Shown one piece after another: positions 8,209 to 16,188 of a stretch of 64,000 nt of DNA. The stretch covers positions 40,692 through 104,691 of the forward strand of contig NZ_MECK01000223.1 of NCBI RefSeq assembly GCF_014596465.1, read 5' to 3'. The DNA comes from Streptomyces sp. CBMA123. GTDB lineage: Bacteria > Actinomycetota > Actinomycetes > Streptomycetales > Streptomycetaceae. How positions within the stretch are numbered: position 1 is the first letter of the stretch; every line of letters begins with the position of its first letter. The translations under genes were made by a program, and so were the position numbers. The notes beneath the pieces were generated by a model that worked only from the letters and a program-made list of their open reading frames with translations, searched no databases and was not told the DNA's origin.

Positions 8209-9062
8209 CCAGCAGCGTCTCCGAGGCGATAGCGCGCCTCACCGGGCCAGCCGAGGTCGTCACCGACCTCAGCTGGCCCGGCACCACCGCAACCGTCCGC
8301 CTCTTGCGCCGCAGCGGAGGCCAGCGCCTGATCGTCAAGGCAAACAGCAGCCCGGCCTGCTTCATCCGCGAGCTGCACGCGCTGCGCACCTGGACGCCCG
8401 CCCTCGGTGAATCCGCACCGCAGTTGATCGACGCCGACGAGGACGCCCGCGTGCTGCTCATGACTGCGCTGCCCGGCACCCGACTCGACCTCGCCGTCCT
8501 CACCACCGCCCAGGAACAGGACGCCTACCGGCAAACCGGTCGCCTTCTGCGCCGCCTTCACGAAGCCGGCCCGCAGCAAACGATCGCGGACTTCGGCCGC
8601 CAGCGCGCCGCCTACCTGCGCGCCCAGCTCACCGGACCGACCCACCCCCTTGCCCCCTACGAACTCGACTTCGCCCTGGCGGCCATCGACCAGTTGGAGA
8701 GCCTGCCCCCGCAGAGGTCCCAGCCCTCCCACCTGGACCTCACCGCCCGCAACCTCCTCGTCGACGCCGACGAGCGCGGGCGGCTCAGGATCGCTGTGAT
8801 CGACTTCGAGACCAGCCGCTACGAGGCCATCGGCCGGGACTTCCTCCGCATCACCCAGCGAACCCTGCGCACTCGGTCCGACCTCGCCGCCGCCTTCTAC
8901 GACGGGTACGGCCGACAGCCCACGGAGGAGGAACAACGCCTCATCCGGTGGTGCGGGGTTGGGGACGCCGCCGCAATCGCCGTCTCCGCTGCCGCCGCGG
9001 GCCATGACGATTTCTCTCGGGAGGGCCACGCTGCACTTCGCGCCGCCCTCGCCGCCACGTAG
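8205..9062 (+). CDS. Aminoglycoside phosphotransferase (APH)-family kinase
   Basis: A 285-residue APH/choline-kinase-fold protein. It has a nucleotide-lobe lysine in RLIVKANSS, the catalytic Brenner loop SHLDLTARNLLVD (here HLD rather than HGD, with the Asn metal ligand retained) and the metal-binding VIDFE. GTG at 8205 overlaps the TGA of the TmrB-like gene, so the two are coupled. APH-fold enzymes phosphorylate hydroxyls of antibiotics, amino acids, sugars or nucleosides with ATP. Together with the preceding P-loop gene it forms a plausible two-gene resistance or tailoring module at the end of the operon. The true substrate is unknown; ordinary small-molecule kinases share this fold. Confidence 0.82.
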   Translation: MTSSVSEAIARLTGPAEVVTDLSWPGTTATVRLLRRSGGQRLIVKANSSPACFIRELHALRTWTPALGESAPQLIDADEDARVLLMTALPGTRLDLAVLTTAQEQDAYRQTGRLLRRLHEAGPQQTIADFGRQRAAYLRAQLTGPTHPLAPYELDFALAAIDQLESLPPQRSQPSHLDLTARNLLVDADERGRLRIAVIDFETSRYEAIGRDFLRITQRTLRTRSDLAAAFYDGYGRQPTEEEQRLIRWCGVGDAAAIAVSAAAAGHDDFSREGHAALRAALAAT

Positions 9063-9323
9063 CCCAGCGGACGGTGCCAGGGGTTAACGGGCCCCCGGAT
9101 CTGCAAATACGGCGGGCGGGGCGCCAACCAGTCAGCGCCACGCCGGGCCACGGGGTGCACGGAACGATGCGGCGGGAGGTCTTCGCGCGGGCAAGGTTCC
9201 GCGGCCCGACGTTAGTACTCGTCCTACCGTCCCGGCCGTCACCAAAGGCGGCTTCGTCGAACTGGAGGAGACTGGGCAGCCGGGGCTGTCGGCATCGCTC
9301 TCATGACAGGTGGGCGGGCTGGC

Positions 9324-10352
9324 TCAGCCGGTGGCCCTGAACCTGCGGGACGGGAGCACCCGTTCCAGCCAGACCGCGTTCGCGCGGGCGGCCGTCAGGG
9401 CGACGTGGACCTTCGGTTCGTCCTCAAGCCGAGGGGCCTCGGTGTTGAACCGTACCTGGATGACGCCAGGGTGGTCGGGGTGGTGGAACTCGAACAGGCA
9501 CTGCCGCCCGAAGTCCGGGTGTGGTCGGTTGCCCGGGTCGGGTCGGCGGTGGTGGCAGTCGCAGTGTGACTTCAAGATGGTTAGCGGCTGCCCCCATACC
9601 GGATTGCGGAACGCCGCCGCGAGTTCGTCGTGGGCCGGGCGGACGCCGTAGGCGTGGCGCAGTTCCCAGATCATGGTCTGGTCTCCGCGCTGCCAGTAGC
9701 GACTGCAGAAAGCCGTGGAGACGGTGTGCCACAGCCCAATGCGGCGCAAGAGACCGCTGGTGAGCCAGCGCATCTCGGCCTCTTCGTCGTCCCACTCACC
9801 GTGGTGATTACGGAAGTCGCGCTCCACCGCCGCGAGTTGCGGACGATCCCACAGCACCGGCACCCCGTCCTCGGTCGTGTCGTTCCGCAGGTCGGCGAGA
9901 AGTTGGCGCCAGCGGCTGGGCGGAGGGCCGGTGAGGGTGAGGTGTGCGGTCGGGGCCTGGAGCAGGCGAAGGTGCAGGCCCCGGTCGTCGATGTGTCCGA
10001 CCCGTAGTCCGCAGACGCCGAGGAGCTGGTGCGGGCTGGTGCCGGAAGGCAGGATGCTCCTGATCGCATGGTCGGCGACGTCGTAGGGGTGGTCAGGGCG
10101 GCTGGTGTACGCGTGGTCGTCGAGGAGGACGTCGGTGCGATCGTCCAGGACACGGGTGGCACGGATGGCAACCGGGTGGGCCGCGTAGGCGAAACCGCCG
10201 CTGAACTTGGTGAGGAAGTGGTGCTCGATGAGGGCTTGGTCGTCGCCGGCGGCCCGGATCCCGGCGCGGGCGTCCTGGCCGCTTCGGGCGAAGTACCAGG
10301 CCGAGTCGCCGGTGTACCGGCAGAGGAGTCGGCGGTTGGCGCGCGAGCGCAT
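9324..10352 (-). CDS. Conserved-looking protein of unknown function
   Basis: A 342-residue soluble protein on the reverse strand, not recognised. Visible features: an Arg-rich beginning (MRSRANRRLLCRYTGDSAWY), a middle section with LGVCGLRVGHIDDRGLHLRLL, a WRQLLADLR helix, and near the C-terminus a Cys/His-rich stretch ILKSHCDCHHRRPDPGN and then QCLFEFHHPDHPG, which could bind metal. ATG at 10352 is taken because GGAACAGGA precedes it at good spacing and the frame upstream is low-complexity. It stands alone on its strand between the biosynthetic operon and the SMC-like pair. Codon bias at third positions looks normal for the host. Confidence 0.6.
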   Translation of the reverse strand: MRSRANRRLLCRYTGDSAWYFARSGQDARAGIRAAGDDQALIEHHFLTKFSGGFAYAAHPVAIRATRVLDDRTDVLLDDHAYTSRPDHPYDVADHAIRSILPSGTSPHQLLGVCGLRVGHIDDRGLHLRLLQAPTAHLTLTGPPPSRWRQLLADLRNDTTEDGVPVLWDRPQLAAVERDFRNHHGEWDDEEAEMRWLTSGLLRRIGLWHTVSTAFCSRYWQRGDQTMIWELRHAYGVRPAHDELAAAFRNPVWGQPLTILKSHCDCHHRRPDPGNRPHPDFGRQCLFEFHHPDHPGVIQVRFNTEAPRLEDEPKVHVALTAARANAVWLERVLPSRRFRATG

Positions 10353-10668
10353 GAGGGTCCTGTTCCCGTGCTGCCGCCGACCTCGGAGCACGACAACGGG
10401 GTGTTGGTGCAGCGAGTGCTGAGGGGTGGGCGCGGGCTGCCTGACCGGCTTGGTTCGCCGCGGTTCACCGAGTGGTCGGTTCCGGTGGGGCGAAGGGATC
10501 TCCCGCAAGACCTGGACAAAGATTGTCGGAGTGGAACCTGCGGGAGCAAGCCGCCCGGCTGCCTTCCACCCGATCGGCCCAATTCCCGACCGGCAGACCC
10601 CGTCCATGGCGGCCGGACAGCGTATCCCCGAGGTGTGGCCCGCCTCGGTCTGGTCGAGGCTCGGCGTC
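10353..10668. other. Intergenic stretch, no gene supported
   Basis: Divergent spacer between the 342-aa reverse gene and the 88-aa forward gene. Frames crossing it are low-complexity and lack a convincing ribosome binding site. No clear palindrome or hairpin was seen. Confidence 0.5.
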
Positions 10669-10935
10669 ATGGGATCGATCATCGTGTTGTTCGAGCTTGG
10701 GCAAGGCGAGGAACCAGGCCCGGACGACGTCGGGCCGGTAGTGCTGGCCGTACACGCTGCAGGCTCGGACCCCGACGTGCCCGAGGACCCGTTGCCGCGC
10801 ACTCTGTGCGGACTGGACACCGGCCCAATGGAGCACGCCAACTACCGCCCCGCCCGCCCAGGAGCACCTTGGTACCCGCCGCACCTGGCCGATCGGCGGT
10901 GCCGAGCGTGCGAGGTAGCCCTGCGGGCCCGGTGA
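10669..10935 (+). CDS. Small Cys-containing hypothetical protein
   Basis: An 88-residue protein starting MGSIIVLFELGQGEEPGPDD. The C-terminal half looks conserved in style: PLPRTLCGLDTGPMEHANY, APWYPPHLADRRCRACEVAL. Three cysteines (one in TLCG, a C-x2-C pair in RRCRAC) suggest a small metal-binding fold. The start is chosen at the ATG before a hydrophobic strand, with GAGG about 12 nt upstream; the open frame extends further 5' to 10426 but that extension reads as noise. It is a monocistronic gene between oppositely oriented unknown genes. Function is unknown. Confidence 0.5.
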   Translation: MGSIIVLFELGQGEEPGPDDVGPVVLAVHAAGSDPDVPEDPLPRTLCGLDTGPMEHANYRPARPGAPWYPPHLADRRCRACEVALRAR

Positions 10936-11058
10936 GTTGGCAACTGCGATCCGGCACCGGCAAGGCCCCGAGCCCGGCGTCCTCTCCGTTCTGGGCCCTG
11001 CTAGGGAGTTGTTCGGATCTAACGGGGGCAGGCACCATGCCGTCTTGTCCGGCGGTGC

Positions 11059-11856
11059 TCATCCGCCGCTGTTCGCCTCAGGCAGGGTCAGGTCGGCGGG
11101 TCCGCCGATGGTCGTGATGTCGATGATGTCGCTGCCGGTGTTGTCGGGGTTGTACTGGAACGTGAAGCACCAGCTGTGGTCCGCGAGGCGTTGGTATTCG
11201 TCCTGGATGGCGCGGTGGAGTGTGACAAGGCCGGGATCGAGGATCCACGTGCCGTCCCGGTAGGGTTCGAAGCCGATCCGGGACCAGGCCCTGCCCAGCC
11301 GTTCGACGGCCTGCTCGTATGGAGTGTCGTCACGCTCCAACGGCCCGGGGAAGAGGGCGAAGAGCCCTGTGCCGTGGTTGAGGTGCTTGAGCGCCATGCC
11401 GGTGAGGAAGACCCCGAGCCCGTGCCCGCGCAGGCGCCTGTCGAGCTTCACCTCGTCGACGATGATGATCTTCCCGTAGGGCAATGCCAGCTGCTCGTCC
11501 AGGTCGCTGCGCAGGCTGCCGGGTTCGGCCTCGTCGTACAACGCCTTGGCGACGTTGAACAGGTCTTCGCTGATCTCGTCGAGGGCGGCGACCGGGTTGG
11601 CGCAGTCGGTGGTGTCGACCATCGTGATCCGGATGCCGCCGACACGGGCGTCGGGACAGCCGTCCCACTTGGTGTAGATGCCCACCTCCCATTGGTCGAC
11701 GCCGTCGTCGAAGTACGGGTCGATCCACTGTTCGCTGGTGTGGACGAGCATGAAGTCGTCGATGCCGAGCGTCTGGACGTTGGTGTCGGAGGTGTCAGTG
11801 CGCCCCGGCGCGGTCGTGGCTGTCGGAGTCTCGGTGGGTGGACTGTGCAGGGACAT
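11059..11856 (-). CDS. GNAT-like acetyltransferase of unknown role
   Basis: A 265-residue protein. Residues about 125-165 carry a strand followed by RRLRGHGLGVFLTGMALKHL, matching motif A of GNAT acetyltransferases (R-G-x-G-L/x-G pyrophosphate loop after a beta-strand, then helix). The remaining sequence is acidic and not recognised. The annotated ATG lies 62 bp inside the upstream coiled-coil gene in another frame; GGAAC precedes it at 8 nt. An internal start at the Met of DDFMLVH (residue 36) would remove the overlap. The overlap makes co-expression with the SMC-like protein very likely. Substrate is unknown. Confidence 0.6.
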   Translation of the reverse strand: MSLHSPPTETPTATTAPGRTDTSDTNVQTLGIDDFMLVHTSEQWIDPYFDDGVDQWEVGIYTKWDGCPDARVGGIRITMVDTTDCANPVAALDEISEDLFNVAKALYDEAEPGSLRSDLDEQLALPYGKIIIVDEVKLDRRLRGHGLGVFLTGMALKHLNHGTGLFALFPGPLERDDTPYEQAVERLGRAWSRIGFEPYRDGTWILDPGLVTLHRAIQDEYQRLADHSWCFTFQYNPDNTGSDIIDITTIGGPADLTLPEANSGG

Positions 11857-13708
11857 GCTGCAGGGTTCCGGTCTCGTCGTTGTCGGGACGGGTGTGCGGG
11901 ATGAAGCGGTTCTCGCTGTTCAGTTCGGTGATCTCGGCGCCGGGGACGTCGACGGGCAGATCCTGCGGCGTCGTGAGGATGACCTGGGCGCCGCCGGCGC
12001 CGTGAGTGGCTGCCGTCTCGGCGGTCACCTGCAGAACCGCGGAAGCCAGGCGCTCGCCTTCCGGCCCGCCGCCCACGCCGTCGATCGGGGCGTCCAGCCA
12101 CTGCATGGCCGGCAGGAGTACGTCCGGCATGGTGCTGGCGGCCTCCAGGAGCGTCAGGTGGAGGGCGAGGTTCGCGATACTGATCAGACCAGCGGAAAGG
12201 GCCACGTGGCGAAGGGAGCGGCCGTTCACCCGCGGAGTGAACGTCTTCGGGTCGAGACTGGCGGAGCGCACCTTGTCCGGGGCCATCTGCATCATCTTCT
12301 CGGCGAAGATCAGCGACAGGTCCGCAGCCGTCCTCTTCCGGCGCTCCTGCGCGTCGCCCTCCGCTTCGGCCCAGGCCGCCCGCGCGTCGTCCGCGTGCTT
12401 CGCCGCCTGGTCGGCCGCACGCTGCAGTTCGACGATGCGCGCCAGTTCCTTGCGGCGTTCGAGCACTGCGGCGTACTCGGCCTTCGCCTCGCGTTCAGCA
12501 GCGATCGCCTGGGCCAGCGCCGCCTCGCGTGGTGCCACCTCCGCGAGGCGGTACGCCTCCGCTTGGCCGGCCGTGTTGCTGACGTCCTCCTCGGCCTTGC
12601 GTCGGACTGCCACGGCCTTCTCCACTGCAGTGTTCCCCGCCTGCAGCGCGTCGTCCGCACCGTGAGCCGCCTTCTGGGCGGATTCGCGTTCCCTGACCCT
12701 CCGCTCCAGGCGGGCAGCGCGGCCGGGGTCCGGCTGGCGGCACAACGGGCAGGCTTCCCCCGGTCCGGTTCGCTGGTCGAGGCTCTGCTCGCACTCCGGG
12801 CACTGCGTGATCGGCTGGCAGCGTTCCTGCGCGCGCTGCAGTGTCTGGCGGGCCAGGCCCCTCGCCTCATGCAGGGGGCCGAGTGCCTTCTGGGCGCGGT
12901 CGGCGTCCGTCGCGCACTGCGACATGCGCTGACGGGCCCGCGCGGCTGTCTGCTCCCGGCCAGTCAGCGCCGCTCGATGTGGGTCGAGTTCACCCGCGAG
13001 CCGCTGTGCGTCGGCCGCCGCCGCGTCCGCCCGTTTGGCCAGGGTGGCTGCCGCCGTATCCAGGTCCGCGGCGGTCGGGAGGCCATAGGCCAGCCGCTGC
13101 TCCTCCGCCTTGCGCAGGTCTGTCGCCGCCCGGGTCGCTCGGCGCCCGGCGGACGATGCCTCCGCTTTCAGCCTGGCTGCCTTCTCGTCCAGTAGCCCGA
13201 AGACCACCTCGATGGTGACAGCCATGTCCTGGGCGGTCGCGCCACCGAAGGCCCGCACACCCGCGTACGCCTGCCTCAGGTACAGCAGCGCCATCACGCT
13301 GTCGATGGTGACGCAGCCGCGCGATGTCTCCACCGCGGGGATGCCCATCAACTCCAACGCGAAAGAGCCGGCGCTACGTTGCCCGCCGTTCGACTTCACC
13401 GGGAGGACCTCGATCTCCCCCGTCCCAGTGTTGAGGAAGGTGACCTCCTGACGGGCCAGGTCCAGGGTGACGGTCCACGTCCCGGAGTCGACCTCCACGG
13501 TGTCCCGGATCGCCTCGACCTGGTCGACGATCACCCCGGTCAGCACAGGCGACGATGCGCCCAGCGCCGCGAAGGCGGCCTCCGCCGCCGTGCTGCACCC
13601 CGCGCCGATGCCGGCCTTGAACTGCCTCAGGAACGCGTCGTGACTTCGCCCGTCCCAGGCTCCGTCGATCTGGAACTCCTGCCTGGTGATCCTGAACCTG
13701 CCCGGCAT
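11795..13708 (-). CDS. SMC/RecN-like coiled-coil protein with degenerate P-loop
   Basis: A 637-residue protein built like a small SMC/Rad50-type ATPase: N-terminal head part, Ala/Glu/Arg-rich coiled coil (about 170-480) broken in the middle by CPEC and CPLC (a zinc-hook-like pair), and a C-terminal head part with LSAGLISIANLALHLTLL and the Walker B-like AMQWLDAPIDGVG. The expected Walker A is at residues 33-40, GIGAGCST, followed by the usual helix AAEAAFAALG; the catalytic lysine position is cysteine (codon TGC). It is therefore probably unable to bind or hydrolyse ATP normally. The start ATG has only a weak G-rich site upstream. It overlaps the GNAT-like gene at its 3' end. Confidence 0.72.
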   Translation of the reverse strand: MPGRFRITRQEFQIDGAWDGRSHDAFLRQFKAGIGAGCSTAAEAAFAALGASSPVLTGVIVDQVEAIRDTVEVDSGTWTVTLDLARQEVTFLNTGTGEIEVLPVKSNGGQRSAGSFALELMGIPAVETSRGCVTIDSVMALLYLRQAYAGVRAFGGATAQDMAVTIEVVFGLLDEKAARLKAEASSAGRRATRAATDLRKAEEQRLAYGLPTAADLDTAAATLAKRADAAAADAQRLAGELDPHRAALTGREQTAARARQRMSQCATDADRAQKALGPLHEARGLARQTLQRAQERCQPITQCPECEQSLDQRTGPGEACPLCRQPDPGRAARLERRVRERESAQKAAHGADDALQAGNTAVEKAVAVRRKAEEDVSNTAGQAEAYRLAEVAPREAALAQAIAAEREAKAEYAAVLERRKELARIVELQRAADQAAKHADDARAAWAEAEGDAQERRKRTAADLSLIFAEKMMQMAPDKVRSASLDPKTFTPRVNGRSLRHVALSAGLISIANLALHLTLLEAASTMPDVLLPAMQWLDAPIDGVGGGPEGERLASAVLQVTAETAATHGAGGAQVILTTPQDLPVDVPGAEITELNSENRFIPHTRPDNDETGTLQHVPAQSTHRDSDSHDRAGAH

Positions 13709-14215
13709 CGGGCCCCCATCGCAACTTCGCGGCGCCGCACGGCACGGCTCGACCGACTAACCCCAACGAGGCGCCCTTTTGAAGAGGCACGGGCAACGAT
13801 CCCGATACAAACCATCGAGGGGCGGCAATACGGTCATGTTGACGACGCCGCCCCTGCTCCGAAGACCGAACGGGCGTTCAACGGCGCACTCCTTAGCGGT
13901 GGTGCGGTCGGTCTCGCCATCACATGAACCGCCCCCTGTTCCACGGTGGTCGTGCCGCGTCTCACACCGCTCTCCGCACTGGGGCTTCGAAAGAGAAGCA
14001 AAGGCCCAACCCACCCTGGGTCACCGCCCGGACCGTGGCCAGACGAGGAGATCCCCTGCAGGCATGACGTACAGCCCCACCAGCCGAACACCCCTACGAG
14101 CGAAGCCCCGGGGCGACTAGGCTGGCCCGAGTTGGGGCAGCCAGTGGCGCCCGGCCGGCCGCTGGTGTCCGGTTCGGTGCGATCAGAACCATCGCAAGAC
14201 CAAGGAGACACCAAC
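13709..14215. other. Intergenic region upstream of the HAD gene, nothing coding supported
   Basis: This 507-bp spacer separates the divergent SMC-like and HAD genes. Short open frames in it are Arg/Pro/Ser-rich shadows without ribosome binding sites. It must hold both promoters, but I could not single out a confident -35/-10 pair. GC content is somewhat below its surroundings in places. Confidence 0.45.
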
Positions 14216-14995
14216 GTGGCAGAGCGCAAGCCCATCGAGTCCTGGCTGACCGACATGGACGGGGTCCTCATCCACGAGGGCACCCCGATCCCCGGCGCCG
14301 ACGAATTCCTCCGGAAGCTGCGGGAGTCCGGTAAGCCGTTCCTGGTGCTGACCAACAACTCCATGTACACCCAGCGCGACTTGCACGCCCGGCTCGCTCG
14401 AATGGGACTGGACGTTCCGGTCCAGCACATCTGGACCTCCGCCCTGGCGACGGCGAAGTTCCTCGCCGATCAGCGCCCTGGCGGGACCGCCTACGTTATC
14501 GGGGAAGCTGGCCTGACTACGGCGCTTCACGAAGTCGATTACGTCCTTACGGACACCGACCCCGACTTCGTAATTCTCGGAGAAACGCGAACCTACTCCT
14601 TCGAGGCGATGACCAAGGCCGTCCGCCTCATCAATGACGGCGCTCGATTCATCGCAACTAATCCGGACGAGACTGGCCCCTCCGCCGAAGGCGCGCTTCC
14701 CGCTACCGGGGCCGTGGCAGCGCTCATCACGAAGGCGACGGGCGTGGAGCCCTACTTCGTGGGTAAGCCGAACCCCTTGATGATGCGCGCCGGCCTGAAC
14801 GCCATCGGCGCCCACTCGGAGCACAGCGCGATGATCGGCGACCGTATGGACACCGACATTGTCTCGGGCATGGAAGCCGGAATGTCGACCTACCTGGTTC
14901 TCACCGGCTTGACCCAGGCCGAAGACGTCGAGCGCTTTCCTTACCGCCCGACCCATGTGGTCAAGTCGATTGCCGACCTGGTCGAATTGATCTGA
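14216..14995 (+). CDS. NagD-like HAD-IIA phosphatase, intact copy
   Basis: A 259-residue HAD hydrolase of the NagD/subclass IIA type: nucleophile motif WLTDMDGVL (residues 10-18), FLVLTNNS, the cap region, substrate lysine in VGKPNPLMM, and the acidic motif [13 protein letters not shown] at 14216 is fixed by a strong AAGGAGA seven bases upstream. It would remove phosphate from a small sugar or nucleotide ester. A second, truncated copy lies inverted at 15649-16026 with very similar DNA over the first about 380 bp, including the bases just before the start. The 3' half is richer in A/T than neighbouring genes, which fits acquisition from elsewhere. See the linked finding. Confidence 0.88.
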   Translation: MAERKPIESWLTDMDGVLIHEGTPIPGADEFLRKLRESGKPFLVLTNNSMYTQRDLHARLARMGLDVPVQHIWTSALATAKFLADQRPGGTAYVIGEAGLTTALHEVDYVLTDTDPDFVILGETRTYSFEAMTKAVRLINDGARFIATNPDETGPSAEGALPATGAVAALITKATGVEPYFVGKPNPLMMRAGLNAIGAHSEHSAMIGDRMDTDIVSGMEAGMSTYLVLTGLTQAEDVERFPYRPTHVVKSIADLVELI

Positions 14996-15134
14996 TCACC
15001 TTAGGCGAACAGGTTTCCCATCCAAGGTGACCACCGCGAGAGAACGCTCAGCCACCGCCGACTTTGTCACTCCTGGCGGCTAGGGTCTGGAACCGTTCCC
15101 TCCGCACCAACGGTTACGCCCAAGGAGTAGTGCA

Positions 15135-15500
15135 GTGACAGTTCCAGATTCCGCCCACCAAGGGCTGCCTGCACTGTTCATGGCGGAACTCTCGGTTTGG
15201 CGAGACCGCTGGGGGTTGCGCATCATCGGCCCTGACCGCCAGGTCGTAACCGCGGCGAATATCGACCTCGGCTCTGCCGATCGCCACGTCACTGCACAGG
15301 CGGACGATCCAGGCCGATGGCTGATCGACGTCAGCGGCGAGACCGTTCCCGTGCCTCCGCTGGACGAAGCGGCCCAGGCAGCCGGAGCGGCCGGCTTCGT
15401 GATCGCCGAGGCCGCCCGATCCGACAGCAAGACGGCCCGGGGTTGGACCCAGGTCACCCGCGAGATGTGGACCTCGCCGTGCCAACCCGGGGCAGCCTGA
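15135..15500 (+). CDS. Small hypothetical protein
   Basis: A 121-residue soluble protein, not recognised. GTG is preceded by AAGGAG at 7 nt. The sequence alternates short strands ([38 protein letters not shown]) with one helix ([17 protein letters not shown]), suggesting a compact alpha/beta fold. It follows the HAD gene by 139 bp on the same strand and is closed by the strong hairpin at 15541, so the two may share a transcript. Confidence 0.6.
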   Translation: MTVPDSAHQGLPALFMAELSVWRDRWGLRIIGPDRQVVTAANIDLGSADRHVTAQADDPGRWLIDVSGETVPVPPLDEAAQAAGAAGFVIAEAARSDSKTARGWTQVTREMWTSPCQPGAA

Positions 15501-15540
15501 CACGCTCCCAAGCCCGAAGTTCGGGAACCCCATAGAACGA

Positions 15541-15574
15541 CGAAGGCCCTCCCGCTATCGTGGGAGGGCCTTCG
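15541..15574 (+). terminator. Strong hairpin terminator
   Basis: Perfect 13-bp stem (CGAAGGCCCTCCC / GGGAGGGCCTTCG) with an 8-nt loop. It lies 40 bp after the 121-aa gene and before the truncated HAD copy, so it can serve both converging strands. There is no U-tract, as is usual in high-GC actinobacteria. Confidence 0.8.
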
Positions 15575-15648
15575 CGGCGTCGAGCTAGCTGTAGTCGACT
15601 TGTGACGGATGGCAACGAACCGCAGGTCAGGGCCAAATACGTTTTACT

Positions 15649-16026
15649 CGTGCGGGTCTCGCCGAGGACGACGTAGTCGGGGTTGTTGTCGGTCAGCACG
15701 TAACCGGCCTGGTAGAGCGCGGTGGTGAGGCCGGCCTCGCCGATCACGTACGCGGTGCCGTTCGGGCGCTGGCCCTTGAGGAACTTGGCGGTGGCCAGGG
15801 CGGAGGTCCAGATGCACTCCTCCGGCACCTCCAGGCCCATCCCGGCCAGGCGGGCGCTGAGGTCGCGCGGGGTGTAGATGGAGTTGTTGGTGAGGACGAG
15901 GAAGGGCTTGCCGGACTCCCGCAGCCTGCGCAGGAACTCCTCCGCGCCGGGGATCGGCGTGCCCTCGTGGATGAGGACACCGTCCATGTCGGTCAGCCAG
16001 GACTCGATGGGCTTGCGGTCTGCCAC
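15649..16026 (-). pseudogene. Truncated NagD-like HAD phosphatase gene
   Basis: The reading frame starts at GTG (16026) after AGGAGA and matches the intact copy at 14216 closely for 126 residues: [31 protein letters not shown], up to LGETRT. Beyond 15649 similarity stops abruptly; the frame continues into unrelated sequence through the terminator hairpin to a stop near 15454. The half lost carries the substrate lysine and the second acidic motif, so the product cannot be an active HAD enzyme. The adjacent core gene at 16189 suggests this is the original chromosomal copy, broken at this point. Deletion is the simple explanation, element insertion the more interesting one. Confidence 0.82.
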
Positions 16027-16188
16027 GTGCGTGTCTCCTGAAGTGTTGCAACGTCGTGCGGAGGGCCCTGACGCGGCCAAGCCTAATCGGCGCCGGTGGC
16101 CGGGGACAGGACGTCCCGCTGGGCGGGATGCGGCGGGCGACCTGCGGAAACCGGGAGCAACCGGGCGCCCCGTGATTGAGTGGGCGGC

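Noticed and set aside
10352..10841. Longer N-terminus for the 342-aa reverse gene
   Set aside because: The extra about 160 residues are low-complexity and overlap the small forward gene; a good start context exists at 10352.
13779..14120. 113-codon forward frame between the SMC-like and HAD genes
   Set aside because: Arg/Pro/Ser-rich, no ribosome site, no motif; probably spacer DNA.
15454..15648. C-terminal continuation of the truncated HAD frame
   Set aside because: It translates the terminator hairpin and the reverse strand of the 121-aa gene; not homologous to the HAD family.
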